64,000 bases of DNA from UBA3946 sp002385755 (GCA_050953085.1 JBMNLX010000002.1:1-64000), one strand, 5' to 3'. Counted from the stretch's first letter, positions 7,823 through 16,260 are shown. Made by a program: numbers and translations. Notes: a model not told the origin generated them from the sequence alone.

Positions 7823-8764
7823 CTATGTTACGTTAACGGTAACAAACTTATCGTGAAACTTAAATTTTTTGACTGAATCGTCTTTCCTCGCGGTAATCTC
7901 CTCAATGCCAATTATCATTTGATCTTCTTCTTCCGCCAATAACTCGATAATGATTGCGTTATTCGTTATGTTAAAATCCTCATATACCACTGAATTAATT
8001 GTGATAGAAATTATTTCGTAAGCCGGTATATTTAATATGCTCACTTCTAAGTCAAACTCCGATCCCGCGGTCACGCTTTCCGGGGCATTGATGCTTGTTA
8101 TATATATCCGTCCTTTGCTAGACAGTTCAATTGTAACGCCGGCATTTTGAACATTTATCGTTGTAAGCTCATCTTCTTTAAAATACTTGATTTTTTCCAA
8201 ATCGTATCGGATTTGCCCTTCTTTGAGTTCCCAGTCTAATTCAATTTCTATCATGACCAAATCATTATTTGAACCCTCTTTAAATTCATCATATTCTACC
8301 GAATCTATTGTGACGGATTGTATTTCATAATCTTGAGGATTGTCCAAATAAATTATAATCAATACTGTTTCCGAATAGGCGTATGTTTTTTTGTTGGCCG
8401 TTACTTGACTAACCGTTATATCTTCTTTTTCATCTTGATCGTTGGTATCGGATTTTATTATCGTTATTTTCAGCGTTTCCGTTATCGTGTTATCTTCGTT
8501 GATAATTCCCGTATAAATTACGTTGAAACTACCTTCTTCATTCATATTAACATTTGAAGTATCGATGTTGATGTCGATATCAACTTCCTCGCCCTTATAT
8601 TGCGCTTTGTATGCGTCGCGCCAATCCGGTTCTTCATCGCCAACATTGTATGATGTTTGAAAATCTTCATTAAAAACAAAAACATATTCTTCCTCTTCCG
8701 AAACGCAACCGAACAAAAAGACAAACATAAAAAAAACAAAGAACAGTCGGAAGTATTTACTCAT
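7823..8764 (-). CDS. Predicted surface lipoprotein with Ig-like repeats
   Basis: A 313-residue protein starting MSKYFRLFFVFFMFVFLFGC, a lipoprotein signal with lipobox LFGC, then an acidic linker. Residues about 30-100 resemble a DUF5011-type bacterial Ig-like domain (YNVGDEEPDW, NMNEEGSFNVIYTG). Two further similar segments follow, each with ESVT/DYEIQSVTI or YEIISITIN and SVxYxxF, suggesting repeats of about 90 residues. The ATG at 8764 is chosen because AAGGAGATAAGG precedes it and the earlier in-frame ATG lies in the promoter. The gene is markedly more AT-rich than its neighbours, which may indicate transfer or a fast-evolving surface protein. No ligand can be named. Confidence 0.82.
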   Translation of the reverse strand: MSKYFRLFFVFFMFVFLFGCVSEEEEYVFVFNEDFQTSYNVGDEEPDWRDAYKAQYKGEEVDIDINIDTSNVNMNEEGSFNVIYTGIINEDNTITETLKITIIKSDTNDQDEKEDITVSQVTANKKTYAYSETVLIIIYLDNPQDYEIQSVTIDSVEYDEFKEGSNNDLVMIEIELDWELKEGQIRYDLEKIKYFKEDELTTINVQNAGVTIELSSKGRIYITSINAPESVTAGSEFDLEVSILNIPAYEIISITINSVVYEDFNITNNAIIIELLAEEEDQMIIGIEEITARKDDSVKKFKFHDKFVTVNVT

Positions 8765-8787
8765 CCTTATCTCCTTTTTTTTTATAG

Positions 8788-8816
8788 AATATATCATAAT
8801 TTTTCCGCTTTGTCAA
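8788..8816 (-). promoter_or_regulatory. Promoter of the lipoprotein gene
   Basis: On the minus strand TTGACA (8811-8816), a 17-base spacer and TATATT (8788-8793), about 25 bases before the ATG at 8764. Confidence 0.82.
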
Positions 8817-8841
8817 CTTTCGACGGTTTTCTAAGTATCTA

Positions 8842-8879
8842 AAAAAACATTTTATTCCGGCCGGAATGAAATGTTTTTT
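8842..8879. terminator. Symmetric terminator after spmB
   Basis: An AT-rich outer stem (AAAAAACATTT with AAATGTTTTTT) encloses ATTCCGG/CCGGAAT. It starts directly after the spmB stop and can work in either direction. Confidence 0.8.
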
Positions 8880-8880
8880 C

Positions 8881-9378
8881 TTAAAGGAAAAAATAAACGA
8901 TCAAAAAAGACAAAATAAAACCGATTAGGTTAATAACGAGCCCGATTCCGATTACCTTGCCGTATTTTTTGATCCCGACCGCGGAGAAATAAAAAACTGT
9001 GATGTAGATCGTCGAATCGGTTACGGTATGGATAAAAGTCGTCAAAAGACCGGTGAAACTGTCAGGTCCGTATTTCTCGTAAACTTCGATCATCATCGCG
9101 AACGACGACGACCCGGAAAAGGGACGCAGGAGCATCTGCACAAAAAGAATCGGCGAGAAGACGCCGGAAAAACGCAATCTTTCCAAGTCTTCAACGATCC
9201 CGCAGTTCTCGATTACGGCGATTAGGAAGACGAACCCGAGAATATAAACGTACATGTTGACGACCGTGGCGGCGCCTTCCTTTACCCCGGAAGCGAACGA
9301 AGAAAGGCAGTTGCATCTTTTCAGAAGCCCGTAAATAATGACGAAGGCGATAAAACCGGCGATAAAATAATCACTCAT
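8881..9378 (-). CDS. spmB: Spore maturation protein B
   Basis: A 165-residue membrane protein of the SpmB family (nucleoside-recognition/gate domain). The segments RPFSGSSSFAMMIEVYEKYGPDSF and VTDSTIYITVFYFSAVGIKK are characteristic: the first carries the conserved Arg-Pro-x-Ser-Gly-Ser, the second the helical gate. It overlaps spmA by eight bases. In Bacillus the spmA-spmB pair, with a D,D-carboxypeptidase, is needed for spore core dehydration; the same three-gene set is present here. Confidence 0.92.
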   Translation of the reverse strand: MSDYFIAGFIAFVIIYGLLKRCNCLSSFASGVKEGAATVVNMYVYILGFVFLIAVIENCGIVEDLERLRFSGVFSPILFVQMLLRPFSGSSSFAMMIEVYEKYGPDSFTGLLTTFIHTVTDSTIYITVFYFSAVGIKKYGKVIGIGLVINLIGFILSFLIVYFFL

Positions 9379-9949
9379 CGCTTTTCACCCTTATAAACCG
9401 GCTCACGATAATCGCAACGACGGTGAGGATAAAGGTCGCGATAATTATAAACGGCACGAGTTCCATCGTGATTTTCGCTTTATAGATTTCCCTGATGCCG
9501 ACGATTGTCGCCGGGAAAAGAGTGAAACTCGTGATGTTAAGAAGCAAGAGAGTAATCATCGCCCGCGTCGCGCCGTCCTTGCCTTGGTTTTCTTTTTTCA
9601 TCTCCTTTAGCGCCGCGATCGCCATCGGCGTGGCGCCGGCGCCGAGTCCCAAAAGATTGGCCGCGATGTTCGCGCAAATATACCGGTGGGCGGGACTGTT
9701 TTCGTCAAGGTCGGGGAAAAGCGCCTTTATCGGCCTTCGGAAAAGACGGGCCAGATGGTCGATAAGGCCGCTGTCGAGGGCGATTTGAAAAAGGCCGTTA
9801 TAAAAGACGATGATTCCGCCGACCTTGACCGCCAAATCAAGCGTCCGGTAAGGAACGTCAAGCGCGGCGTCGATCAAGGTTTCGACGTTTCCGGTGAGGA
9901 CGGCGTAGATTATGCAAAACAAAACGAGAAAAGCCCAGATTTTATTCAT
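9371..9949 (-). CDS. spmA: Spore maturation protein A
   Basis: A 192-residue SpmA-family membrane protein. GGIIVFYNGLFQIALDSGLIDHLARL, NSPAHRYICANIAANLLGLGAGATP and ALKEMKKEN are family segments, the middle one lying in the gate domain. Its ATG shares one base with the stop codon of the upstream carboxypeptidase (TGATG), so translation is coupled. It is expected to act with SpmB in the membrane. Confidence 0.93.
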   Translation of the reverse strand: MNKIWAFLVLFCIIYAVLTGNVETLIDAALDVPYRTLDLAVKVGGIIVFYNGLFQIALDSGLIDHLARLFRRPIKALFPDLDENSPAHRYICANIAANLLGLGAGATPMAIAALKEMKKENQGKDGATRAMITLLLLNITSFTLFPATIVGIREIYKAKITMELVPFIIIATFILTVVAIIVSRFIRVKSDE

Positions 9950-10968
9950 CAGTAGTACCTGTGGATATCAGTCTCAAATACCTTTTTACCGTCGAGATAG
10001 AGGGTAGCCTTGCCGATGACCATGCCGCTTGAAGGCTTCTTAAGCAAATAAATCACGAAAACGAATTTTTCCCCTTCCCGCGCCGGGTAGCGAACGTCTT
10101 CCGTGATCATCGGCGTCGCCGGGTAGAGGTAATCGTTCACCTTAACGATTTGGCGCCTGATGACGGTCGCGATTTTATAATTATTAAAACCGTATTCCAG
10201 CAAGTTTTTATGAACCTGCCAGTCGTTCCCGCAATTAAACGTCACGACGATAATCTCCATCCCGTCTTTCTTCGCGCTCGTCACGAGCGTTCGCTTGGCG
10301 CTCGTCGTGTACCCCGTCTTCCCGCCGGTGACATAGTCAAGCGATAGGATAAGCCGGTGCTTGTTTACAAAATACATTGTCTTGCCTTCGCCCGTTTTCG
10401 CAACATATTTCTTCGCTCCGGCGATTTTCCGAAAAAGTTTGTTATTTAAAGCGTAAGCCATAAGGAGCGCCATGTCGTAGGCCGTCGAGTAATTGGCCGA
10501 GTCCTCGTCAAGCCCGGAAGGGTTGGAAAAACTCGACGACTTCATCCCAATTTTTTTCGCCGTCTCGTTCATTAAATAAATAAAGTCGTCATAGCCGCGC
10601 CCGACGTTCGCGGCGATTAAATAGGCGGCGTCGTTTCCGCTTCTTAGCATCAGTCCGTAAAGCAGGTCAATGAGCCTCACGCGATCGCCGAGTTCAAGAT
10701 AAAGGCTCGAGCCGGTCTGCCGCGTGGCCGCCTCATCAACAAGGCACCATTTCTCCAAATCACCGTGCTCAATCGCGACTATCGCCGTCATAATCTTCGC
10801 GATCGAGGCTGTCAGGCACCGCTCGTCAATGTTTTTCCCGTATAACACCCTTTTTGAATCCTTCTCCAGCAAAATCGCGGAAGCCGCGTCGACGGAAACC
10901 TCCGCCCTCGCCCGGAGTGCGCCGTAACCGGCGAATACCAACAATATCGCGAGCAATATCTTTTTCAA
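9949..10968 (-). CDS. D-alanyl-D-alanine carboxypeptidase, DacB/DacF type
   Basis: A 339-residue penicillin-binding protein of peptidase family S11 with a signal peptide (KKILLAILLVFAGYGALRARA). Active-site motifs are in order: SIAKIMT (SxxK) near residue 53, RSGNDAA (SxN) near 113 and GGKTGYTT (KTG) near 216. A C-terminal beta domain follows. It removes terminal D-Ala from peptidoglycan stem peptides, so it trims cross-linking. The start is a TTG after GGTGAGGG. It heads the spmA-spmB operon, mirroring the dacB-spmA-spmB order of Bacillus, which suggests a role in spore cortex maturation. Confidence 0.92.
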   Translation of the reverse strand: MKKILLAILLVFAGYGALRARAEVSVDAASAILLEKDSKRVLYGKNIDERCLTASIAKIMTAIVAIEHGDLEKWCLVDEAATRQTGSSLYLELGDRVRLIDLLYGLMLRSGNDAAYLIAANVGRGYDDFIYLMNETAKKIGMKSSSFSNPSGLDEDSANYSTAYDMALLMAYALNNKLFRKIAGAKKYVAKTGEGKTMYFVNKHRLILSLDYVTGGKTGYTTSAKRTLVTSAKKDGMEIIVVTFNCGNDWQVHKNLLEYGFNNYKIATVIRRQIVKVNDYLYPATPMITEDVRYPAREGEKFVFVIYLLKKPSSGMVIGKATLYLDGKKVFETDIHRYY

Positions 10969-11061
10969 ATTCCCTCACCGGGTAATTATATGAGAATATC
11001 CGCTTTTTTATTTTATAACCGCACTCTTTTCCCGTAAAAAAATTTTTCTTGAGCGTATCGC

Positions 11062-11109
11062 TTGCGTTATTTTTATTTTATTATATAATATTAGTAACTA
11101 TTACTAATA
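11062..11109 (+). promoter_or_regulatory. perR promoter with 21-bp palindromic operator
   Basis: TTGCGT (11062-11067), a 16-base spacer and TATAAT (11084-11089). A palindrome with nine-base arms, TATTAGTAA and TTACTAATA around CTA (11089-11109), lies directly after the -10 box. It sits where a Fur/PerR-type repressor would block initiation of its own operon. Confidence 0.82.
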
Positions 11110-11122
11110 AGGAATGGTTACT

Positions 11123-11524
11123 ATGAAAAACAAACGCGAAACAATCCAAAAAACGATAATTCTCGAAAAAACCCGTCGGCTCGCCAATCACCCGACGGCC
11201 GAGGAAATCTACCGCGCCGTCCGGGCCGATTTTCCCCGCGTCAGCATGGGAACCGTCTATCGCAACCTTAACCGGCTCGCGGGAGAAGGAAAGATTAAAA
11301 AAATCGAAATCCCGAACGCCGCCGACCGCTTCGACCACCAAACCCACTTTCACCATCATTTAAAATGCGAGGAATGCGGCGGGGTATATGACGTCGAGAT
11401 GAAAACCGGAGACTCGGTCCTTGAGAGCGTCATTAACCGGGACGACTTCGTTATCAAGAGTTATCAAATAATCTTTTACGGCGCATGCCAAAAATGCCAT
11501 AAAAAACATAAGGAGGATATATAA
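11123..11524 (+). CDS. perR: Fur-family regulator, PerR-like
   Basis: A 133-residue metal-dependent repressor. The winged helix includes HPTAEEIYRAVRADFPRVSM and GTVYRNLNRLAGEG. The dimerisation domain has RFDHQTHFHHHLKCEECGG with an Asp after Arg-Phe, the position typical of PerR rather than Fur, and a structural zinc site from CEEC and CQKC. PerR proteins sense peroxide through metal-catalysed His oxidation. The ATG at 11123 is chosen because AAGGA lies nine bases upstream; an ATG at 11114 is too close to it. The next gene encodes a peroxiredoxin, matching this role. Confidence 0.88.
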   Translation: MKNKRETIQKTIILEKTRRLANHPTAEEIYRAVRADFPRVSMGTVYRNLNRLAGEGKIKKIEIPNAADRFDHQTHFHHHLKCEECGGVYDVEMKTGDSVLESVINRDDFVIKSYQIIFYGACQKCHKKHKEDI

Positions 11525-11525
11525 T

Positions 11526-12194
11526 ATGGAAAACGAAATTAGAATGCCTTTAATCGGAGACAAAGCTCCCGAGTTTGCGGCGAAAACAACCCAGGGAGAC
11601 ATTAATTTTCCCGCCGATTACAAAGGGAAATGGGTAATCTTCTTCTCCCACCCGGCCGACTTCACGCCGGTCTGCACCACCGAGTTCATGACTTTCGCGC
11701 GGATGGCCGACGAATTCAAGGAACTCAACGCCGAGCTCGTCGGGCTCTCGGTTGATTCGCTTTACGCCCACATCGCCTGGCTCAGGAAGATTAACGAGCT
11801 TGAATGGAAAGGAATGAAAAATCTTGAGGTACAGTTCCCGGTAATCGAGGACATCACGATGGAAGTTTCGAAAAAATACGGGATGATCCAACCGAAGCAG
11901 TCCAACACCCAAGCGGTCCGGGCCGTTTTCGTGATCGACCCGGAAGGGATTATCCGCGCGATCCTCTACTATCCGCTCACAACGGGAAGAAACTTCGACG
12001 AAATCAAAAGGCTCCTAATCGCCCTGCAAACGGCGGACAAAGAAAAATGCGCCACTCCCGCCGATTGGCGGCCGGGCGAGGACGTGATCGTTCCCACCGC
12101 CGGGTCATGCGGCGCGGCGAAAGCAAGAATGGAGTCCCCGGGCGAGGACGCCTATTGTCTCGACTGGTTCCTGTGTTTCCGGAAACTCAAATAA
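11526..12194 (+). CDS. Peroxiredoxin, Prx6/AhpC-TSA type
   Basis: A 222-residue peroxiredoxin. The peroxidatic cysteine is Cys50 in HPADFTPVCTTEF. The C-terminal arm is long and has extra cysteines (CATPADW, GSCGAAK, YCLDWFLC), as in Prx6-like enzymes of anaerobes, some of which can resolve the sulfenic acid. It reduces peroxides in the cytoplasm with an external thiol donor. It begins two bases after the perR stop with AGGAGG upstream, and should be derepressed together with perR by peroxide. A terminator follows. Confidence 0.94.
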   Translation: MENEIRMPLIGDKAPEFAAKTTQGDINFPADYKGKWVIFFSHPADFTPVCTTEFMTFARMADEFKELNAELVGLSVDSLYAHIAWLRKINELEWKGMKNLEVQFPVIEDITMEVSKKYGMIQPKQSNTQAVRAVFVIDPEGIIRAILYYPLTTGRNFDEIKRLLIALQTADKEKCATPADWRPGEDVIVPTAGSCGAAKARMESPGEDAYCLDWFLCFRKLK

Positions 12195-12223
12195 AAACAA
12201 GCATTTTTCCTCGTCTCTCATAT

Positions 12224-12256
12224 AAAACCGAACCGGTTGTAGCGGTTCGGTTTTTT
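12224..12256 (+). terminator. Terminator of the perR-peroxiredoxin operon
   Basis: AAAACCGAACC pairs with GGTTCGGTTTT around a nine-base loop, followed by a T-tract. Confidence 0.9.
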
Positions 12257-12329
12257 ACAATCCGGATGATAAAAATCGCCATCATTTCAAGTTAATGATG
12301 ACGATTTGTCTGTAAAACGCGTTTATATT

Positions 12330-12767
12330 TTATATCGCGGCATGCGCGCGGTCAAAGACGTCGCGGCAGACGACGATGAGTTTCCCGTTGCCGTAATGGA
12401 GTCCCGCGATCTCGCCGCCGGCCTAATACTCGCATACAAACTCGTGACCCGGGTAGGAAAGAATGATGATTTTCTTCCCGGAAGCGAGAAACACGCGGCC
12501 GTCGGGGAGATCGAAAGCGATTGAACTAAAGGTATAAGGAATTTTCCGTTCCCGGCTCAGATCGCTGCGCGTATTCTCTTCAAACTCGTAGACATAACCG
12601 GCTTCTTTGTAAAGGTAAATGCCGTCGGCGGATATATAGTTTTCCGAGGTCGAGGAGGCGGAGGTCTTGATTGCGACCCGTATGCGGTCAGAATCAAGAT
12701 CCCAAACGACAAACTTCCCTACTTCTTCCAAATAGAGCCGGTTGAATGTTTTATTATAAAGAAAATA
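12330..12767 (-). pseudogene. Decayed protein gene with an in-frame stop and no start
   Basis: A minus-strand frame reads like real protein from about 12767 to a TAA at 12330, with an in-frame TAG at 12423-12425. Before the stop it gives NRLYLEEVGKFVVWDLDSD and later PDGRVFLASGKKIIILSYPG; after the stop it continues AGGEIAGLHYGNGKLIVVC and ends FDRAHAAI. The alternation of short beta-strand-like segments suggests a beta-propeller or similar repeat protein. There is no ATG at the 5' end, no ribosome site and an upstream stop at 12768, so it is a 5'-truncated and nonsense-interrupted remnant. The parent family is not recognised. Confidence 0.6.
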
Positions 12768-12848
12768 TTAGCAAACGCAGATACTTCATAATAACCCCCA
12801 TTCGCTTCTTCTGATATAATATTACCATTATTAGCCTTTAAGTTTAAG

Positions 12849-12876
12849 AAAAAAATCCGCGTTTTACGCGGATTTT
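12849..12876 (-). terminator. ileS terminator
   Basis: On the minus strand AAAATCCGCG and CGCGGATTTT pair around TAAAA, followed by a T-tract. It overlaps the ileS stop codon. Confidence 0.88.
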
Positions 12877-13381
12877 ACTTCATCTTCACGATTACTTCCA
12901 TGCCGTCAATCGAGATCGCCTTTTCCAGTCGCGGCGACGCGATATCAGCGCGGACGGTCGCGAGCGTCTCGACGCCGAGTTGGGCGGAATAAGCGCCGAG
13001 AACCCGCTTCATGTTCTCGCTTTCGGTGAGAATCGCGAGCTCGATCCGGTCGGAAACATGAAAGCCCGCTTCCTTTCTCAGGACCTGGCATTGCCTTAAA
13101 AGCTCGCGGTAATAACCCTCGTCGATTAGTTCCGGGGTAAGTTCCGTCGCGAGGGCCACCAGGCGCTCGCCTTCCTCGAACCAGGCGTAGCCGGGCAGGT
13201 ATTCGGACTCGACCTTAAAGATCTCGCCCGGTAAAACATATTCCCCGACCGCGATTTCCGCGCCCTCGTCATAACGCTTGACCGCTTCCGCCATCGCCGC
13301 GGGCTCAAGCCCCGCGAGCAAATCCTTAACGGCGTTGACCTTGTCCTTTAGGACCGGGCCCGCCTTCCGAAAATCAAGCGC
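12875..13381 (-). CDS. ileS: Isoleucyl-tRNA synthetase, C-terminal part after a frameshift
   Basis: This frame (+1 relative to the N-terminal part) is open from 13381 and encodes the missing end of IleS. It begins ALDFRKAGPVLKDKVNAVKD and runs through PELIDEGYYRELLRQCQVLRK to IDGMEVIVKMK. The first possible initiator in this frame is a TTG at 13321 with no clear ribosome site, so independent translation is doubtful. Together with the upstream part the protein would be about 1030 residues, the usual length for the long IleS type. The break lies between 13374 and 13384. Confidence 0.82.
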   Translation of the reverse strand, partial: ALDFRKAGPVLKDKVNAVKDLLAGLEPAAMAEAVKRYDEGAEIAVGEYVLPGEIFKVESEYLPGYAWFEEGERLVALATELTPELIDEGYYRELLRQCQVLRKEAGFHVSDRIELAILTESENMKRVLGAYSAQLGVETLATVRADIASPRLEKAISIDGMEVIVKMK

Positions 13382-15974
13382 TCAAATAACGGCGCTTAAG
13401 TTCTTCGCTTCCGGAAAGAAACTTGATTTCCTTAACGTTAATCTCGCTTTCGATCGTTCCGCGGTAAGACTCGACGACTTTCTCCTCATAGCCGGCCAGG
13501 TAAAGGGCGGAAAGCGGCTGCTTGATTTTAAGATTATTCTCGTTGCGCAGCTTGAGGGCGCCGGTAATCACTTCCCGCGCGACTTCCGTCTCCGAAAGGA
13601 TTTCCTCGTCAACGCCGGCGGATTCCGGGAAACGGGTCAGGTGAACGGAATGCTCTTCATCCGGCTCGACGCGCAGGACGAGCGCCTGCCAAATCCACTC
13701 GGTCATGAAGGGGATGATCGGCGCCATAACTTGCGTCATCATTTTAATCGCCCGGTACAGAGCGTAGTACGCGGTGTATTTGTCCTCGTTCATTTCCGAT
13801 TTCCAGAACCGCTTGCGGTTGATCCTGATATACCAGTTGGAAACGTCGTCGACGCATTTTTCAAAAAGTTTGATAATCTCCCACGGCTCGTAAGCCTCGT
13901 AAGCGGCCGTCGCCGCGGAAACAAACTTTCTCACCCGGGCCGATAGCCAACGGTCGGACTTGTCGGTTAATTCCGGTACCCGGTTTAATTCGGGTTTATC
14001 GATCTGGTAATAGAGGTCGAAAAAGACGACGATATTCCAGAAAGCGAGCAACCGGCGCTTCGCGTCGTCGCCCAGGGAGAACCCGAAGCGGACCTCGCTC
14101 GTGGCGGGGGTGGAAACGTAGATATAACGGGAGGCGTCGGCGCCGATTTTTTCCGCGGCTTCCTCGAACCTGATCATAACGCCGGTTTTCGAGAAACGCG
14201 ACCCGTCTTCCGAAACCACAATCCCATGCGTCCCGACTTGCTCGTACGGCGGCTCGCCGATCAACACAGTCGACATAAAGAGGAGCGAATAAAACCACAG
14301 CCGAACCTGTTCGTGCATCTCGATCACGTACTCGGCGGGGAAATACTCGCGCCAATAATCGCGGTCCTCGAAATACTTCAGAGTCGAAAACGGCACGATC
14401 CCGGCGTCAAGCCAAACGTCGCCCACTTCCGCGATCCGCTCCACGGCCGCGCCGCATTTCTCGCACTTAATCTTGACCTCGTCGATCCACGGCCGATGCA
14501 GTTCCTTAAGATTGTCGACGAGGCGCGGGTCGACGGCTTTTTCGCGCAGCTCCTCCTTGCTTCCGATAACGGTCAGGTGACCGCAGGAGCAGGGATAAAA
14601 CGGCAGCGGCAAGCCGTAGAAACGTTTCCGGGAAATATTCCAGTCCGACATATTGTTAAGCCAGTCTTCCATCCGCTTCCCCTGGTACGCGGGATACCAT
14701 TTTACTTTCCTGGCGTTTTCGATCAGAAGCGGCCTCAGTTCGTCGACGGCGATCGCCCATTCCTTGCCGAGGCGGAAAAGGATTTCTTTTTTACAGCGCC
14801 AGCAGACGGGGTAACTATGCTTATAAGGGTGAACCAAAAAGAGTTTTCCCTGCTCGCGCAGGCGCTCGAAAACAAGCTCGCTTACTTCCTGGGCGTGCTT
14901 GCCGGCAAGAAAGCCGAAATCTTCGTAAAAGTAGCCGTTCTCGTCGATCGGCATGATGACCGTAAGGTCTTCCTTTAACCCCAGATCGTAGTCCTCGGCG
15001 CCGCACCCGGGGGCGATATGAACGACGCCCGAACCCTCGTCGGCGGAAACCTCGTCCCAGAGGATGATTCGGTGGTCGACGCCCCGCTGGCGGGGAAGGT
15101 CGGGAAACATCGTCTCGTAACGCTTGCCGGCAAGATCCGCTCCCTTAAGCTCCGAAAGGATCTTCCCGCCGTCTTTATGAAACTTCTTGAAATATAACTC
15201 CTTAACCATAATAAGCGGCCGCGCTTCGCCGGGGACGGTTACCTTAAGATACGTGAGCTCGGGGCTTACCGCGAGCGCGGTATTGCTCGAAAGCGTCCAG
15301 GGCGTCGTCGTCCAGACAAGAATATCGGCGTCCTCGCCCTTAAGCGGGAGTTTAACGAAGACCGCCGCGTGCTCGAGTTCCTTGTAGGACCCTGCCATCT
15401 CATGATCGGATAGCGACGTCCCGCACCGCCCGCACCACGGCATCGGCCGGTACAACTGCTTCAGCCAGCCGCGCTCGTGACAACGCTTAAGCATCGCCCA
15501 GATGCTCGTGATATTGCCGTCATGATGGGTGTAATACGAGTTATCCCAATCCATCCATTGCCCGAGTCGCTTCGACTGCTCGGTAATGACGGCGGCGTAT
15601 TTCTCCACGCGGGCGACGCAGGCCTCGGTGAACTTGTCCAGGCCAAATTCCTCGATATCCTTTTTCGAGGCAAAGCCGAGTTCTTTCTCGACCTCGACCT
15701 CGACCCATAGCCCTTGGCCGTCAAAACCGTTGCGGTAATGCGACGTGTAACCCCGCATCGCTTTATAACGCAGGAATGTATCTTTTAAAGTCCGGCCCCA
15801 AACGTGATGCATCCCCATCGGGTTGTTGGCGGTAATCGGCCCGTCGATAAAACGGTACTTCTCGCCGGCCTTGTTCTTCTCAAGCAGTTTTTTGAACGAT
15901 TGCGACTCGTCCCATAATTTGAGAACAGCCTTTTCGTTGCGCACGAAATCATATTCGGGATTGATCTTAAACAT
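13374..15974 (-). CDS. ileS: Isoleucyl-tRNA synthetase, N-terminal and catalytic part
   Basis: 866 residues of a class I tRNA synthetase. The HIGH-type motif is HVWG (residues 57-60) in GPITANNPMGMHHVWGR. The KMSKS-type loop is degenerate: RFSKTG near residue 600. Zinc-type cysteines occur in WCGRCG, CWRCKKE, CSCGH and CEKCG. The start is the ATG at 15974 after AAGGAGG. The frame extends further to 16040, but those codons lie in the T-box terminator. It ends prematurely at TGA (13374-13376), and the rest of the protein continues in the next frame. It charges tRNA-Ile and is expected to be essential unless a second copy exists elsewhere. Confidence 0.9.
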   Translation of the reverse strand: MFKINPEYDFVRNEKAVLKLWDESQSFKKLLEKNKAGEKYRFIDGPITANNPMGMHHVWGRTLKDTFLRYKAMRGYTSHYRNGFDGQGLWVEVEVEKELGFASKKDIEEFGLDKFTEACVARVEKYAAVITEQSKRLGQWMDWDNSYYTHHDGNITSIWAMLKRCHERGWLKQLYRPMPWCGRCGTSLSDHEMAGSYKELEHAAVFVKLPLKGEDADILVWTTTPWTLSSNTALAVSPELTYLKVTVPGEARPLIMVKELYFKKFHKDGGKILSELKGADLAGKRYETMFPDLPRQRGVDHRIILWDEVSADEGSGVVHIAPGCGAEDYDLGLKEDLTVIMPIDENGYFYEDFGFLAGKHAQEVSELVFERLREQGKLFLVHPYKHSYPVCWRCKKEILFRLGKEWAIAVDELRPLLIENARKVKWYPAYQGKRMEDWLNNMSDWNISRKRFYGLPLPFYPCSCGHLTVIGSKEELREKAVDPRLVDNLKELHRPWIDEVKIKCEKCGAAVERIAEVGDVWLDAGIVPFSTLKYFEDRDYWREYFPAEYVIEMHEQVRLWFYSLLFMSTVLIGEPPYEQVGTHGIVVSEDGSRFSKTGVMIRFEEAAEKIGADASRYIYVSTPATSEVRFGFSLGDDAKRRLLAFWNIVVFFDLYYQIDKPELNRVPELTDKSDRWLSARVRKFVSAATAAYEAYEPWEIIKLFEKCVDDVSNWYIRINRKRFWKSEMNEDKYTAYYALYRAIKMMTQVMAPIIPFMTEWIWQALVLRVEPDEEHSVHLTRFPESAGVDEEILSETEVAREVITGALKLRNENNLKIKQPLSALYLAGYEEKVVESYRGTIESEINVKEIKFLSGSEELKRRYLSA

Positions 15975-15997
15975 AAAAATTAACCTCCTTATAAATG

Positions 15998-16215
15998 AAA
16001 AAACTTTTCCTATCATAAATAGAAAAAGCTTGTCAACCACTATTTACAACATACCGTCATATGCGTTCCCGGTAACGGGGGAAATCCGTTAATTCTTACT
16101 GTTAGTTCGGAATTACGACAATAGAACGATCTTCGCGCTAAACTACCGATACCGGGTTCGCACTATCCCCGGCTCACTGGGATGCCTCGTTTAACGTTAC
16201 TCTTTCTATTATGGT
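15998..16215 (-). promoter_or_regulatory. T-box riboswitch (isoleucine) with terminator, ileS leader
   Basis: Read on the minus strand, AATAGAA (16204-16210) pairs with TTCTATT (16120-16126) to close stem I. It is followed by AGAGTA (loop-E type) and, opposite, GAAGATCG carrying the specifier AUC (16128-16130), an Ile codon. GCCGGGGATAGTGCGAACCCGG forms the upper stem in two halves. The antiterminator bulge candidate is TGGT (16036-16039). The terminator is CTTTTTCTAT pairing with ATAGGAAAAG (16004-16028) followed by six T. Uncharged tRNA-Ile should favour readthrough into ileS. Confidence 0.86.
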
Positions 16216-16260
16216 CTTTATTATTAAGCGTTATAGGTCTAGAATGCTTTATTTATTAGT

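Noticed and set aside
13374..13384. Programmed +1 frameshift in ileS like that of prfB
   Set aside because: The site (GCT-TGA-T) lacks the CTT slip codon and the upstream Shine-Dalgarno-like stimulator of prfB, so it is not claimed, only mentioned as a possibility.
15975..16040. 22-residue N-terminal extension of IleS
   Set aside because: Those codons lie in the T-box terminator; AAGGAGG sits before the ATG at 15974.
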